From: Plakobranchus ocellatus
Taxonomy: Eukaryota; Mollusca; Gastropoda; Plakobranchidae
Reading direction: 5' to 3'
Assembly (NCBI GenBank): GCA_019648995.1
Contig: BLXT01008183.1
Span: 83,585 to 110,236, forward strand
Length of the DNA stretch: 26,652 nucleotides
Shown: piece after piece, positions 21,001-26,500 of the stretch
Layout: every line of letters begins with the position of its first letter
Position numbering within the stretch: position 1 is the first letter of the stretch
Program-made: the position numbers and the translations under genes
Notes under the pieces: model-generated
Seen by the model: the letters and a program-made list of their open reading frames with translations, nothing else
Told to the model about the DNA's origin: nothing
Databases searched by the model: none

Positions 21001-22403
21001 TAGAGCTATTTTTTTTAAAGTTTTCCTCAAGCTATTATTAAAACATGATTTCATTTGTCCATTTGCTGTCTGGGTTTCAGCTTTTTCGTCAATTGTTTGA
21101 TCTTACTCTAGCCACATTATTTAACGCTAGTGCTCTATAATGCTTTTGCTCAATATAGCCAACCCATACCCATCAGTAGCATGAATACTGTTCTATCATT
21201 ATCATCATTTCAAATGTTTTTGCCTATAATGTCGGATAACTCATCATCATGACATTGTTAGTCTAATTTATAAATTTTTTTTTTAATTTCTTCCTCTCTC
21301 ATTTTACTACATTTAATTTTCGTCTGATTTGTTTTTTTTTTTTTTCTTTTTTTCAAAATCTGTTGCAATTTTTTATTTGAGAGAGTTAATCATTAATCCA
21401 ATTTTTTTTTTTTTACCAGTGCCTGTTTTCCTTCATAGAGTTTGAATTGGAAAACATTAGTTATAATATACTGTAAGTTTCTGTAGGTAAAGTTACGAAC
21501 AAATTTTCTAAAAATAGTGGATCAAAATTTGAAACAGTGTAGGGGAAACAATGTCATTATGTGAACTGAAAATTATTGTGAAGTTGAAAGTGTCTTTCAA
21601 GACTGCTGAAAATTCATTGTAATAACTCCAGAGTTCTTTTTCTTTCAGTGTTGTTTTATAACAAGTCGAACGCTAGAAAGGATCAATAAAATTGTCAGAA
21701 TCTTTGAAGCTATGGTTTCCAGGAGTGCAATGGTTGAATACTGCCTAAACTTGTATGATGTTGAATATGACGCTGACTTTATGCTATGCCACTAAATTTG
21801 ATAGACAATGAATTGCGTTTAGGTCAAATCTTCGTGGTGGTAAATGACCAATTATCAGAACATTGGATCTATGATATCTGACGTATTCCCTGTGGTCCCA
21901 AAATAGTTGTATTTGCATTTTTTCGTCTTTATTAAAAATAACACCTGCCTTTTTAAAATCCTTTCTTCCATACCCCCCATTCCCAATTTCTGAAAAACGA
22001 TACAGAAGAATCTCCGAAGCAGAGACAAAATAGGTCAGAGAATTCCAAAAGCCATGGACAGCAGAATCAACAGAAACAACAAGACGAGGCCATACCTAAA
22101 CCATCCCAGCAAAACCAGCAACGGGAAACACAGCAACAATCAAAGCAACAACAGCAGAGACAAAATGGGCCAGAGAATTCCAAAACCCATGGACAGCAGA
22201 ATCAAGAGAAACAAGACGAGGCCATACCTAAACCGTCCCAGCAAAGTGAACAACAGGAAACACAGCGACAAAAGCAACAAGAGCAGCAGAGAGAAAAAAA
22301 ACCCAGAGCACCTCAAGATCGGCAACAACCAATTAAGCTGCCAGCGTCAAAACCTTCTCCTGATAAGTCGCCCAAAAAATCCAAAACTTGTGTCATTTTT
22401 TGA
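1382..22403 (+). CDS. ARM-like / coiled-coil / Death / TIR-TIR / CaaX protein, 22 exons, 5' incomplete
   Basis: Join of 1382-1541, 3359-3486, 4793-4907, 5164-5321, 6330-6465, 6740-6882, 8035-8188, 8618-8825, 9706-9854, 10954-11169, 11426-11643, 12417-12504, 12935-12952, 13067-13210, 13391-13554, 14244-14353, 14566-14825, 14990-15227, 15996-16105, 16460-16813, 18520-19828, 22006-22403. All introns are GT-AG and all phases agree, giving 1658 codons plus TGA with no internal stop. Order: helical ARM/HEAT-like repeats, coiled coil, Death domain, TIR, TIR, disordered tail with two PPPSQY motifs, Gln-rich tail, polybasic CaaX box. Known families: Death domains recruit other Death proteins; TIR domains oligomerise and some cleave NAD+; CaaX boxes are prenylated. 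Inferred role: a membrane-tethered innate-immune or cell-death adaptor/enzyme. It is neither plain MyD88 (one TIR, no ARM) nor SARM1 (SAM instead of Death). The first base is the third base of a codon, so at least one 5' exon is missing. I do not recognise a named orthologue. Confidence 0.9.
1801..2570 (-). mobile_element. LINE fragment, reverse-transcriptase palm and C-terminal region, antisense in intron 1
   Basis: On the minus strand, LFSLYNEYI at about 2560-2535 is followed after a frame break by IYADDTG at 2427-2450. YADD is the catalytic motif of reverse transcriptases. Next come [43 protein letters not shown] and a tail near 1801, the usual order in a LINE polyprotein. Multiple stops and shifts mean it is non-functional. 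Confidence 0.75.
2693..2716 (+). repeat. (CAC)n trinucleotide microsatellite
   Basis: Eight CAC units in intron 1, followed by imperfect CTG/CTA/TTA triplets to about 2800. Non-coding. Confidence 0.9.
3359..3486 (+). CDS. Exon 2 (helical region, residues 54-96)
   Basis: Acceptor TATTCACAG at 3350-3358 and a perfect GTATGT donor at 3487. It enters in phase 0 and leaves in phase 2. It encodes [16 protein letters not shown] then [13 protein letters not shown], helix-rich and similar in character to exon 1. A competing GTATTT donor four bases further on would put exon 3 into a frame that hits a stop in exon 4, so it is rejected. Confidence 0.85.
4090..4720 (+). mobile_element. LINE 3' fragment, copy A, sense in intron 2
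   Basis: Encodes [52 protein letters not shown] and, after breaks, further C-terminal LINE motifs ([13 protein letters not shown]). This is the post-palm domain of a LINE reverse transcriptase. Stops and indels show decay. The same element, at roughly 80-85% identity by eye, is inverted at 25905-26500. Confidence 0.82.
4793..4907 (+). CDS. Exon 3 (helical region, residues 96-134)
   Basis: Acceptor GAAACAG, donor GTTTAT (weak). Two frames are open here. The one that joins both neighbours reads [17 protein letters not shown] then [21 protein letters not shown]. The other frame runs into TGA early in exon 4. Helical, ARM/HEAT-like. Confidence 0.82.
5164..5321 (+). CDS. Exon 4 (helical region, residues 135-187)
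   Basis: Acceptor TTTTCTCCTCAG, consensus donor GTAAGT. Encodes [19 protein letters not shown], then a lysine-rich helix ([20 protein letters not shown]). Leaves in phase 2; the split AA|G codon is completed by exon 5. Confidence 0.87.
5322..6329 (+). other. Intron 4, AT-rich, no feature
   Basis: GTAAGT to CTGTAG. Contains many T-runs near 6070-6210 and no coding or repeat signal that I can support. Confidence 0.7.
6330..6465 (+). CDS. Exon 5 (helical region, residues 187-232)
   Basis: Acceptor TTTCCATCTGTAG, donor GTGAGA. Encodes [20 protein letters not shown] and a following amphipathic helix ([20 protein letters not shown]), a helix pair of the ARM/HEAT kind. Phase 2 in, phase 0 out. Confidence 0.87.
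6740..6882 (+). CDS. Exon 6 (helical region, residues 233-280)
   Basis: Acceptor CATATGGCAG, donor GTGAGA. Encodes [20 protein letters not shown] then [20 protein letters not shown], two clear amphipathic helices. It was found by scanning for splice sites because its open stretch is short. Phase 0 in, phase 2 out, matching both neighbours. Confidence 0.85.
6883..8034 (+). other. Intron 6, AT-rich, no feature
   Basis: GTGAGA to CCACAG. Open stretches at 6935-7210 and 7798-7980 lack splice-phase fit and protein-like composition. Confidence 0.7.
8035..8188 (+). CDS. Exon 7 (helical region, residues 280-331)
   Basis: Two AGs compete as acceptor: 8008-8009 and 8033-8034. Only the second keeps the phase; the first gives a TAA within three codons. 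Donor GTAGGA at 8189. Encodes [20 protein letters not shown], then [18 protein letters not shown], another helix pair. Confidence 0.83.
8618..8825 (+). CDS. Exon 8 (helical region, residues 332-401)
   Basis: Acceptor TTTTTTTTCTCTACAG, donor GTAAGT. Encodes [20 protein letters not shown], a loop with [11 protein letters not shown], and then [20 protein letters not shown]. Leaves in phase 1; the split C|GA codon is completed in exon 9. Confidence 0.88.
9347..9677 (+). repeat. About 165-bp tandem duplication in intron 8
   Basis: Two diverged units, about 9347-9512 and 9513-9677. Shared landmarks are TACTCA, TTTTTAAATC, GTAAATG, TTAGTCAGAAA, AGATTTTGTT, ATGAGG, TTATTTTGAA and ATTATGTTACC. The second copy ends 28 bases before exon 9. 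Confidence 0.8.
9706..9854 (+). CDS. Exon 9 (ARM-like repeat, residues 401-450)
   Basis: Acceptor TTCTCTTTCAG, donor GTACAT. Encodes [20 protein letters not shown] then [19 protein letters not shown], which has the spacing of an ARM repeat. The layout faintly recalls the ARM-like region of Melted/VEPH1 proteins; I could not test that. A 165-bp tandem duplication lies just upstream in intron 8. Confidence 0.88.
9937..9953 (+). repeat. (AC)n microsatellite in intron 9
   Basis: AC dinucleotides, then AT/AC-mixed sequence. It is complementary to the (TG)n at 10204-10221. Confidence 0.85.
10204..10259 (+). repeat. (TG)n / (TA)n compound microsatellite in intron 9
   Basis: TG repeat 10204-10221 running into TATACATATATA-type sequence to 10259. 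Could pair with the (AC)n 250 bases upstream in the pre-mRNA. Confidence 0.85.
10954..11169 (+). CDS. Exon 10 (ARM-like repeat, residues 451-522)
   Basis: Acceptor TTTTTTTATCAATCAG, donor GTGAGA, exactly 72 codons in phase 0. Encodes [39 protein letters not shown] and [19 protein letters not shown]: alternating amphipathic helices continuing the repeats. Noticeably more GC-rich than the flanking introns, as expected for coding DNA. Confidence 0.9.
11426..11643 (+). CDS. Exon 11 (end of helical region, residues 523-595)
   Basis: Acceptor after a T-run (AATAG), donor GTGAGA. Encodes [20 protein letters not shown], a basic helix ([20 protein letters not shown]) and [13 protein letters not shown]. 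It ends the ARM-like part and leads into the coiled coil. Confidence 0.89.
12047..12085 (+). repeat. T28-G11 homopolymer junction in intron 11
   Basis: Twenty-eight T followed directly by eleven G. The exact lengths may be affected by sequencing or assembly. Confidence 0.8.
12417..12504 (+). CDS. Exon 12 (start of coiled coil, residues 595-624)
   Basis: Acceptor TTTAAACAG, donor GTCAGT (non-ideal). Encodes [20 protein letters not shown] then VEETEEAV, a typical heptad pattern. If the weak donor is skipped the frame runs only 14 more codons to TAA, which would truncate the protein before the Death and TIR domains. Confidence 0.8.
12935..12952 (+). CDS. Exon 13, 18-nt microexon (EVQDIK, residues 625-630)
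   Basis: Bounded by TTTGCAG and GTAAAT, phase 0 on both sides. It adds six residues inside the coiled coil, between VEETEEAV and VEMKND. Being in frame and symmetric it can be included or skipped without a frameshift. Support is the two splice sites and the heptad-compatible peptide; transcript data would settle it. Confidence 0.72.
13067..13210 (+). CDS. Exon 14 (coiled coil, residues 631-678)
   Basis: Acceptor TTGCCTGCTTAG, donor GTGAGA, 48 codons in phase 0. Encodes [19 protein letters not shown] then [20 protein letters not shown] and KVEEIDQK, with Val/Leu/Ile at heptad core positions and many acidic residues. Likely an oligomerisation element just before the Death domain. Confidence 0.9.
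13391..13554 (+). CDS. Exon 15 (Death domain, first part, residues 679-733)
   Basis: Acceptor CATCCACCAG, consensus donor GTAAGA. Encodes [20 protein letters not shown], then [20 protein letters not shown] and MLNEW. The [10 protein letters not shown] and DDI...W...ADPG pattern is the Death-fold helix 2 to helix 4 signature seen in MyD88, IRAK and UNC5-type Death domains. The final Trp codon is split TG|G with exon 16. Confidence 0.92.
13681..14040 (+). repeat. Diverged duplications in intron 15
   Basis: Two pairs. First, about 13685-13730 with 13769-13807, sharing GAACTGACTCAATTT and GCAAGGCTCTAG. Second, about 13845-13925 with 13957-14040, sharing GTTT.ATTTCAGTGAATT and TAATGC, then GCTTTT and CTGCTTTTCTT-like ends. 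Confidence 0.65.
14244..14353 (+). CDS. Exon 16 (Death domain, second part, residues 733-770)
   Basis: Acceptor TTTTGTATTCAG, donor GTAAGA. Encodes [20 protein letters not shown] then [16 protein letters not shown], matching helices 5 and 6 of a Death domain (W...T...ATL..L...L...R.D....VE). It completes a domain of about 80 residues, the usual size. Confidence 0.92.
14566..14825 (+). CDS. Exon 17 (TIR domain 1, N-terminal two thirds, residues 770-856)
   Basis: Acceptor TTTTTCCATCAG, donor GTATTC. After an acidic linker it encodes [20 protein letters not shown] (beta-A and alpha-A), [20 protein letters not shown] (beta-B and BB loop), then [20 protein letters not shown] and RE. The closing NCNRE puts a glutamate (E856) at the position of the catalytic Glu of NAD-cleaving TIR domains such as SARM1. 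The exon ends on that very codon. Confidence 0.95.
14990..15227 (+). CDS. Exon 18 (TIR domain 1, C-terminal third, residues 857-936)
   Basis: Acceptor TGTACTGTAG, donor GTAACC. Encodes [20 protein letters not shown], the WPPPG motif and [13 protein letters not shown], completing TIR 1 (beta-D, the WP motif, beta-E). A linker with [20 protein letters not shown] follows. A second open frame in the same exon is a shadow. Confidence 0.93.
15418..15645 (-). mobile_element. LINE C-terminal fragment, antisense in intron 18
   Basis: The minus strand encodes RDRGRPEAR then [10 protein letters not shown] and, after shifts, WTKH. This is the GRPxxRWxDDI motif near the end of LINE polyproteins. Short and broken. 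Confidence 0.6.
15996..16105 (+). CDS. Exon 19 (basic linker between the TIR domains, residues 936-972)
   Basis: Acceptor CTGAATTACAG, weak donor GTTTCA. Encodes [20 protein letters not shown] then a lysine-rich polar stretch ending TNEDKK. No domain recognised; a flexible charged linker. Phase 1 in, phase 0 out, consistent with both TIR exons. Confidence 0.83.
16460..16813 (+). CDS. Exon 20 (TIR domain 2, residues 973-1090)
   Basis: Acceptor CTCTAATACAG, donor GTGCGT. Encodes nearly all of a second TIR domain on one exon: [60 protein letters not shown] then E1049, [16 protein letters not shown] and YIDFTK. The SYQW and MGGGD motifs, the NCxRE glutamate and the TWPP motif are all shared with TIR 1, so the two arose by duplication. 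Unlike TIR 1 there is no intron after the glutamate. Confidence 0.96.
16802..17029 (+). repeat. 32-bp minisatellite, 7 units, overlapping the exon 20 donor
   Basis: Units begin at 16802, 16834, 16866, 16898 (36 bp), 16934, 16966 and 16998. Consensus is GACTTTACCAAGGTGTGTC then TTATATGGTTATA. The first 12 bases of unit 1 are the end of exon 20, so later units repeat the exon end and its GT donor with varying fidelity. Confidence 0.92.
17030..18519 (+). other. Remainder of intron 20, no feature
   Basis: AT-rich, no coding stretch or recognisable mobile element. Ends CACTCATAG at 18519. Confidence 0.65.
18520..19828 (+). CDS. Exon 21 (end of TIR 2, charged helix and proline-motif tail, residues 1091-1527)
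   Basis: Acceptor CACTCATAG, donor GTAAAA. It opens with the last TIR helix ([15 protein letters not shown]). Then follows a low-complexity, highly charged region: a duplicated SKNELV unit, a Lys/Glu/Arg-rich helix around 1240-1345, and a Ser/Pro-rich part with two copies of PPPSQY (1400-1405 and 1505-1510), each preceded by basic residues. No enzyme domain is visible; it is probably a disordered scaffold or docking tail. Reading through the donor adds 25 codons after the junction codon and a TAA at 19903-19905, a possible alternative end. Confidence 0.92.
19034..19069 (+). repeat. 18-bp tandem duplication in exon 21 (SKNELV twice)
   Basis: Two units of AGYAAAAACGAATTAGTT, differing in one base, keep the frame and double the peptide SKNELV. 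A recent slip within the charged tail. Confidence 0.85.
19906..22005 (+). other. Remainder of intron 21, AT-rich, no certain feature
   Basis: Many poly-T runs at 21270-21420. I found no further exon with matching phases; a small skipped exon cannot be excluded. The open stretch 20475-20672 is not protein-like. Confidence 0.6.
20164..20169 (+). promoter_or_regulatory. Candidate intronic poly(A) signal AATAAA (alternative 3' end)
   Basis: A canonical AATAAA lies 259 nt after the in-frame TAA (19903-19905) reached when intron 21 is retained. Followed by T/G-rich sequence (AAATTTTGTTGGGTG). It would allow a shorter transcript that skips the CaaX exon. Confidence 0.3.
22006..22403 (+). CDS. Exon 22, terminal (Gln-rich tail with CaaX prenylation box, residues 1527-1658)
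   Basis: Acceptor CGATACAG after a C/T-rich tract. Phase 1 from exon 21 selects a frame open to TGA at 22401-22403. It encodes two tandem Gln-rich units of 45 and 44 residues ([16 protein letters not shown] in each), then [16 protein letters not shown] and C-V-I-F at the C-terminus. CVIF is a known prenylated CaaX ending (the same four residues end R-Ras2/TC21), and the lysines before it resemble the polybasic membrane signal of K-Ras. Another open frame over 22054-22458 is a shadow that lacks a matching splice phase. Confidence 0.87.
22023..22289 (+). repeat. Coding tandem duplication, 135 + 132 bp, in exon 22
   Basis: Unit 1 22023-22157, unit 2 22158-22289 with one codon lost. Shared landmarks are GAGAATTCCAAAA, CATGGACAGCAGAATCAA and GACGAGGCCATACCTAAACC. 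The reading frame is kept. Confidence 0.93.
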
Positions 22404-22453
22404 TCTTATTCATTTGTTGCTTACATTAATTATTCAATTTTTTTGTCAAACAA

Positions 22454-22459
22454 ATTAAA
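22454..22459 (+). promoter_or_regulatory. Candidate poly(A) signal ATTAAA of the main gene
   Basis: ATTAAA lies 51 nt after the stop codon, followed within 30 nt by a T/G-rich stretch (TATTTTTTGGTTTC). This is the commonest variant poly(A) signal and is suitably placed. In AT-rich DNA such hexamers occur by chance, so this is only a candidate. Confidence 0.4.
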
Positions 22460-22844
22460 AATTAATGTTTATTGAATATTTATTTTTTGGTTTCTGCTAG
22501 CAATCTGTTAGCAGTCTCGTACAAAATTGTATCTCTTACTGCTGTGCAAGTCTCAAAAGTACTATTACCATTTATTATTACAATTACTCTTTTATTTCTG
22601 CAACTTAGCCTCAAATCTCACATTGTTTACCTCTTTATTTAAAATTGAGTAAGTAGGGTTTTTTTTTTGCAATTTTGCTTGACAGAGTTATTTGTTACCA
22701 TTACTGACTGCTCCTTTTTCAACATTCCTTACTCTTTGCATTTCACTGTTTTTGCATAATATATTAATTAACCAGTTTCTTTTTATAAAGAACACTTTAA
22801 AAAACAAACTATTGCAAATCTAATTTGTGTAATACTAATATCAT

Positions 22845-23255
22845 CATCATCCAGTGTTATGCTGAAAAGTGTTGACGACCATGACTTTCCAATTCATCCT
22901 ATATTCTGTTGCCCTGATGGTGGCGTTGTTTCCTGATGTGGACAATCCAAGATTTTACATAAGATCTGTGCTATCCATGAACTCTTTTGCCATTGATCTT
23001 TCCTGTTGTTACCAAATGTTCTAGTTTTCCGCTCCTCATTGTGTGACCAAAAATTTAGCCTGCCTTTTGAATAATATGTGGGTTTTATTTAGTGACAGAT
23101 TCACTTCAAATATTCCGTCCAAATACTGATGAACTCTATTTTTCCATCCTCTACGGCTTGTAATTGTGAGTATATTACGTGAGGAGAGCCAGTCCTTTGC
23201 TGGCAACAAAGGACATCTTTTTGGTTTAGAGGGCATCTACTACACAGTCACTACA
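22845..23255 (-). mobile_element. LINE C-terminal fragment, antisense, downstream of the gene
   Basis: The minus strand gives IFGHTMRSGKLEHLVTTGKI and NGKRVHG, then DELESHGRQ near 22880. This matches the FGHxxRxxxLExLVxTGKIxGKR motif closing many LINE polyproteins. Stops interrupt it. Confidence 0.65.
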
Positions 23256-23269
23256 TTATTCTCTTGATC

Positions 23270-23465
23270 TGTTTCCTGTGCAAGTGGTACTTTGACGGCA
23301 TGTTAGATAGCGAGCCCACCCAGAGATCTGCAGGGAACTCTCTGTCACGGGTTCAAATCCTGCCATCAACGTAGGGCCAGAAAGCCTGCAGTCTTTCTGT
23401 TGTGGACTGGCTGTACACAAAAAAGAAACCAGCCCAAGTGTATATTGTATAGGAGACAACCGTGT
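23270..23465 (+). mobile_element. tRNA-derived SINE, candidate
   Basis: A near-perfect polymerase III B box, GGTTCAAATCC, lies at 23350-23360 with a poorer A-box-like stretch about 50 bases upstream. The minus-strand reading (MAGFEPVTESSLQISGWARY) is the fortuitous translation seen widely in gastropod protein predictions derived from such repeats. It sits between two antisense LINE fragments. Confidence 0.55.
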
Positions 23466-23705
23466 TCTTGTGTCCCAGCTATCTGATTCTCTGTTGCTCC
23501 AATTCTATGATGGATTTCAGGACTGGTGTTCTTATTTGGTTTCTTATCACCTTATCTCTGACCGCCTTCAGCATGGTCCTGTTTGCAGCTTCTCTCAGGC
23601 ATTTTATTCTCAGAGTTGACCAGTTTCCTCTCAAGCGTTTTTGTAACGGACCATATGTGCCAATGATATGTCTGAGTTGGTAAGCCAAATAGTAATGAGT
23701 TTAAC
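23466..23705 (-). mobile_element. LINE C-terminal fragment (RTE-like), antisense
   Basis: The minus strand encodes LRIKCLREAANRTMLKAVRD then KVIRNQIRTPVLKSIIELEQ and LGH. This follows the MK-LR-V-R-DRIRN--IR--L-V-P----I---QLRWFGH pattern of the region after the LINE palm. It breaks off at the SINE. Confidence 0.65.
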
Positions 23706-24149
23706 ACTTCATCAGTTTTCAATACAAGGGAAGATTATCCTCCAATACTTTGGTTAAGCTCTCCACGGTTTGTTTCTGTCTATGATTACCTAATAAGTTC
23801 GCAAGCTAAAGTTATACTTTTTGCTAATATTTATATTAATTTTACATGAGCTGTTTCTGTGATTTTTTCTTTCGTTACCAATAGGTCTATACTAAATAAA
23901 AGCCTTCCTTTTGGAACGAATAAATTTAGAATACTGCAAAATTATTTCAATATGTTCTGTCATATATTGCAGAGAAAATTTTTTTCTGGAAGGAAAAGAG
24001 AGAAAAAGAGAAGCGGCTTGGAGGGAGTATATGTGTGTGTGTATGTAGGGAAAAAACATTTAGAGCTTCGCAAGAGAAAGCATCTGGCAAAAATATAGAT
24101 AGATATCTTTTTCGTGGTGTTAGTGAGTGTTGGATATACGGGGAAAAGG

Positions 24150-24240
24150 AAGGATGTGGCTCTGTGTGATTGAGCCATGTTTACTATCTTAGTGATCAGA
24201 GAATCTTGGGTTCAGTGTTAAACGAACTGAAGTCATCAAC
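24150..24240 (+). mobile_element. tRNA-derived SINE fragment, candidate
   Basis: A-box-like TGGCTCTGTGT at 24157-24167 and B-box-like GGTTCAGTGTT at 24209-24219, about 41 bases apart, as in a decayed tRNA-related SINE head. It is degenerate in both boxes. Confidence 0.4.
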
Positions 24241-24809
24241 AGAATGTCACTGTGTATTTCACTATAAATTTTCTGTCTTATACATTTATGAGAAAAGCAG
24301 GCTTAAAATTCACTTAATCACTAACCATGTACAAAAATAGCTGACCAATACACCCGGGCATTGATTGCAAAACTCAATTCTGAAGTTAAAATTTTCTGTG
24401 AATAATAAAACGTTGCGGTCAGCCCTCATGCAAATAATGCCAGATGCGAAGTCAACAGCATCTTTAACTATTTTTGCTGAGCAGGTTCAAGTGAATATGG
24501 AGTTACCGCATCTGCAAGGAAGGCTTAGAGAATAAAGAATTACAAAGATAACGAAGAAAGAAAAAAAATCTTAAAACAAAAGGCATAATATGAGGAAAAA
24601 TAAAACAGCTAATGAATGCATGAAGAGAAATATAATTAAAAAAAAAAAACCAATAAAGCTATTCTATACTGAAAAAACATAAAAGAGTAAAATAGGCATG
24701 ACACATCTAAGAAAGGCACAAAAGAGATGGGAGACAGAGCAGATTTATATCAATTGACTCTCTCAATTGAATTAAAACCTGTAAAAAAATGGAAAGTACA
24801 GGAGAGGAT

Positions 24810-24811
<2 letters not shown>

Positions 24812-24848
<37 letters not shown>
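24812..24848 (+). repeat. (AG)n microsatellite
   Basis: About 18 uninterrupted AG units in purine-rich flanks. Confidence 0.95.
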
Positions 24849-24851
<3 letters not shown>

Positions 24852-25904
24852 TGTCTTAGGCTCTTGTAAGCAAGTAGTCAAAACTAACAGCTACAATATA
24901 TAAGAGTTGAAATTAGCTATGTATAAGTACAAGAAGAATTTTTGCAAGATTTTAATAAAATCGAAGAACACAAAACAAAAATTTTAAAATAAAATTATAT
25001 ATCGATTTCATTCACTCATGTGACTTTCAACTCAGTTAGACTGGTCTCAAGACTGGTCAAATGATTGTATTTATAAGATTATTTCTACTTTTTCGTCCTT
25101 TTTAAATTTAGGTTCTTTAAACCTTTTTATTTTATTCATACAAATTATAAAATTTATATTCTCAGTCCAATAAATAAATTGAGTTGTTCAAATTGACTGC
25201 AGTACTATGTTTTGATAGATATCGCCCTATCACTATTTCAGTCTTTTGGCACTCGTCGTGATGCAGCGATCGGTAGAGGTTTTTGAAGCGGCAGTAAGCG
25301 AGTAAGAAAGGTTTCATAAATAATTCTTAGTGAGAGATAAAACACTGACTAAGACCTCCTGTAATTTTTTTTAGAAGAAGGGTTAAATTAGAAGTTAAAA
25401 AAAAAAGTACAGTAGCCGTTAATTCCTATGTCGGTTTTCCATAATGCTCAGGAGCATTGATTGTGTCATGGCAACATTATGATGTGTTGGACACTGTTTG
25501 TAAGTGTTTTCAATTTATGGTGCTACGGTGAAACAAAGCACGTTTATGGCCGCCTTCATTTCATCTGTTGTAAAAAATCGATTTTCTTAATCTCTTGCCT
25601 GTTGCGGAATCGGTCGTGGCTGAAGGCTAGTGAACTGATCGGTGCAAGTTATCATAAAGAAGGCCAAAGACTGGCTTGGTATAGGTCCTATGCCTTTACC
25701 CATGGACTATGGTAATGTCCACCTTAGATGGTATAAGTAGCATTGCCCCCTTGCTTTTTCACAAACGAGTGCTATGCTAGAAAAATAGGCCTATTATTTT
25801 TGCTATAGTTATTCTTATATTCTTTTCCCGAGGAGGTATCGGGCTCATGGTGGGGTGTTATATGTTGCTGACACTCAGGTAAAATGATATTGGGTTATTC
25901 ACAG
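24849..25904. other. Gene-free stretch downstream, no feature
   Basis: AT-rich with one more GC-balanced patch at about 25440-25740 whose open frame (25461-25715) has no recognisable motif and could be an unclassified repeat. Confidence 0.5.
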
Positions 25905-26500
25905 TCATCATCACCAGGTACCTTGTCTGGAACAGACATTGGCGATCATGTTCCTCCACTCATACCTATTCTCAGATAACCTTATAAAGTTGTTATTGCT
26001 ACCCTTGCCTATTGCCCATGACTTTTTCAATAAAAGTTATTCCCTGTCTACCTCTACTACGTTTGCCTTCAATTTTTCCAGTGATTGGTAAGTGTTTTAA
26101 ATGCTTTTGTCGAAATATGGCCTAAAAACTGTAGTTGCCTCTGTCTTATGGTTTTAATTAATGATCGCTCGAGATTAGCCTCTTTCAATACCCGTACCAA
26201 TTCATTTGACTTTTTTCTGTCCATGATATCCTCATCATTCTTCTGATAAACTACATTTCTACTGCTTCTAGATTTTCCTCTATTTATTCGTTTATTGTCC
26301 ATCACTCACAACCATACTAAAGTACTGACCATACATATCTGTTAATCACCCTTATTTTGGTTGTCATACTTATGTTTCCATTTGCCAGTATTGGTTTAAT
26401 TTTTTGGAATGTATCTTTAACCATGGCTATTCTTTAACTTATTTCACTTGTGCATCTGCCATCTGATGTTATCAGGTAACCTAGATATTTGAATTTTGTA
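25905..26500 (-). mobile_element. LINE 3' fragment, copy B, antisense
   Basis: Minus strand: [14 protein letters not shown] at about 26497-26455, KIKPILANGNISM, VYQKNDEDIMDRKKSNELVR, SLIKTIRQRQLQFLGHIST, ending with a stretch shared with copy A (ATGATCGCCAATGTCT). Same family as 4090-4720, opposite orientation. Non-functional. Confidence 0.82.

Noticed and set aside
22054..22458. 134-residue open frame rich in Asn, Lys and Ser
   Set aside because: It is a shadow of exon 22. Only the neighbouring frame matches the phase of the exon 21 donor and has an acceptor, and that frame ends in the CaaX box.
25461..25715. 84-residue open frame downstream
   Set aside because: No recognisable motif, no splice context and no start-region signal; kept only as part of an unexplained stretch.
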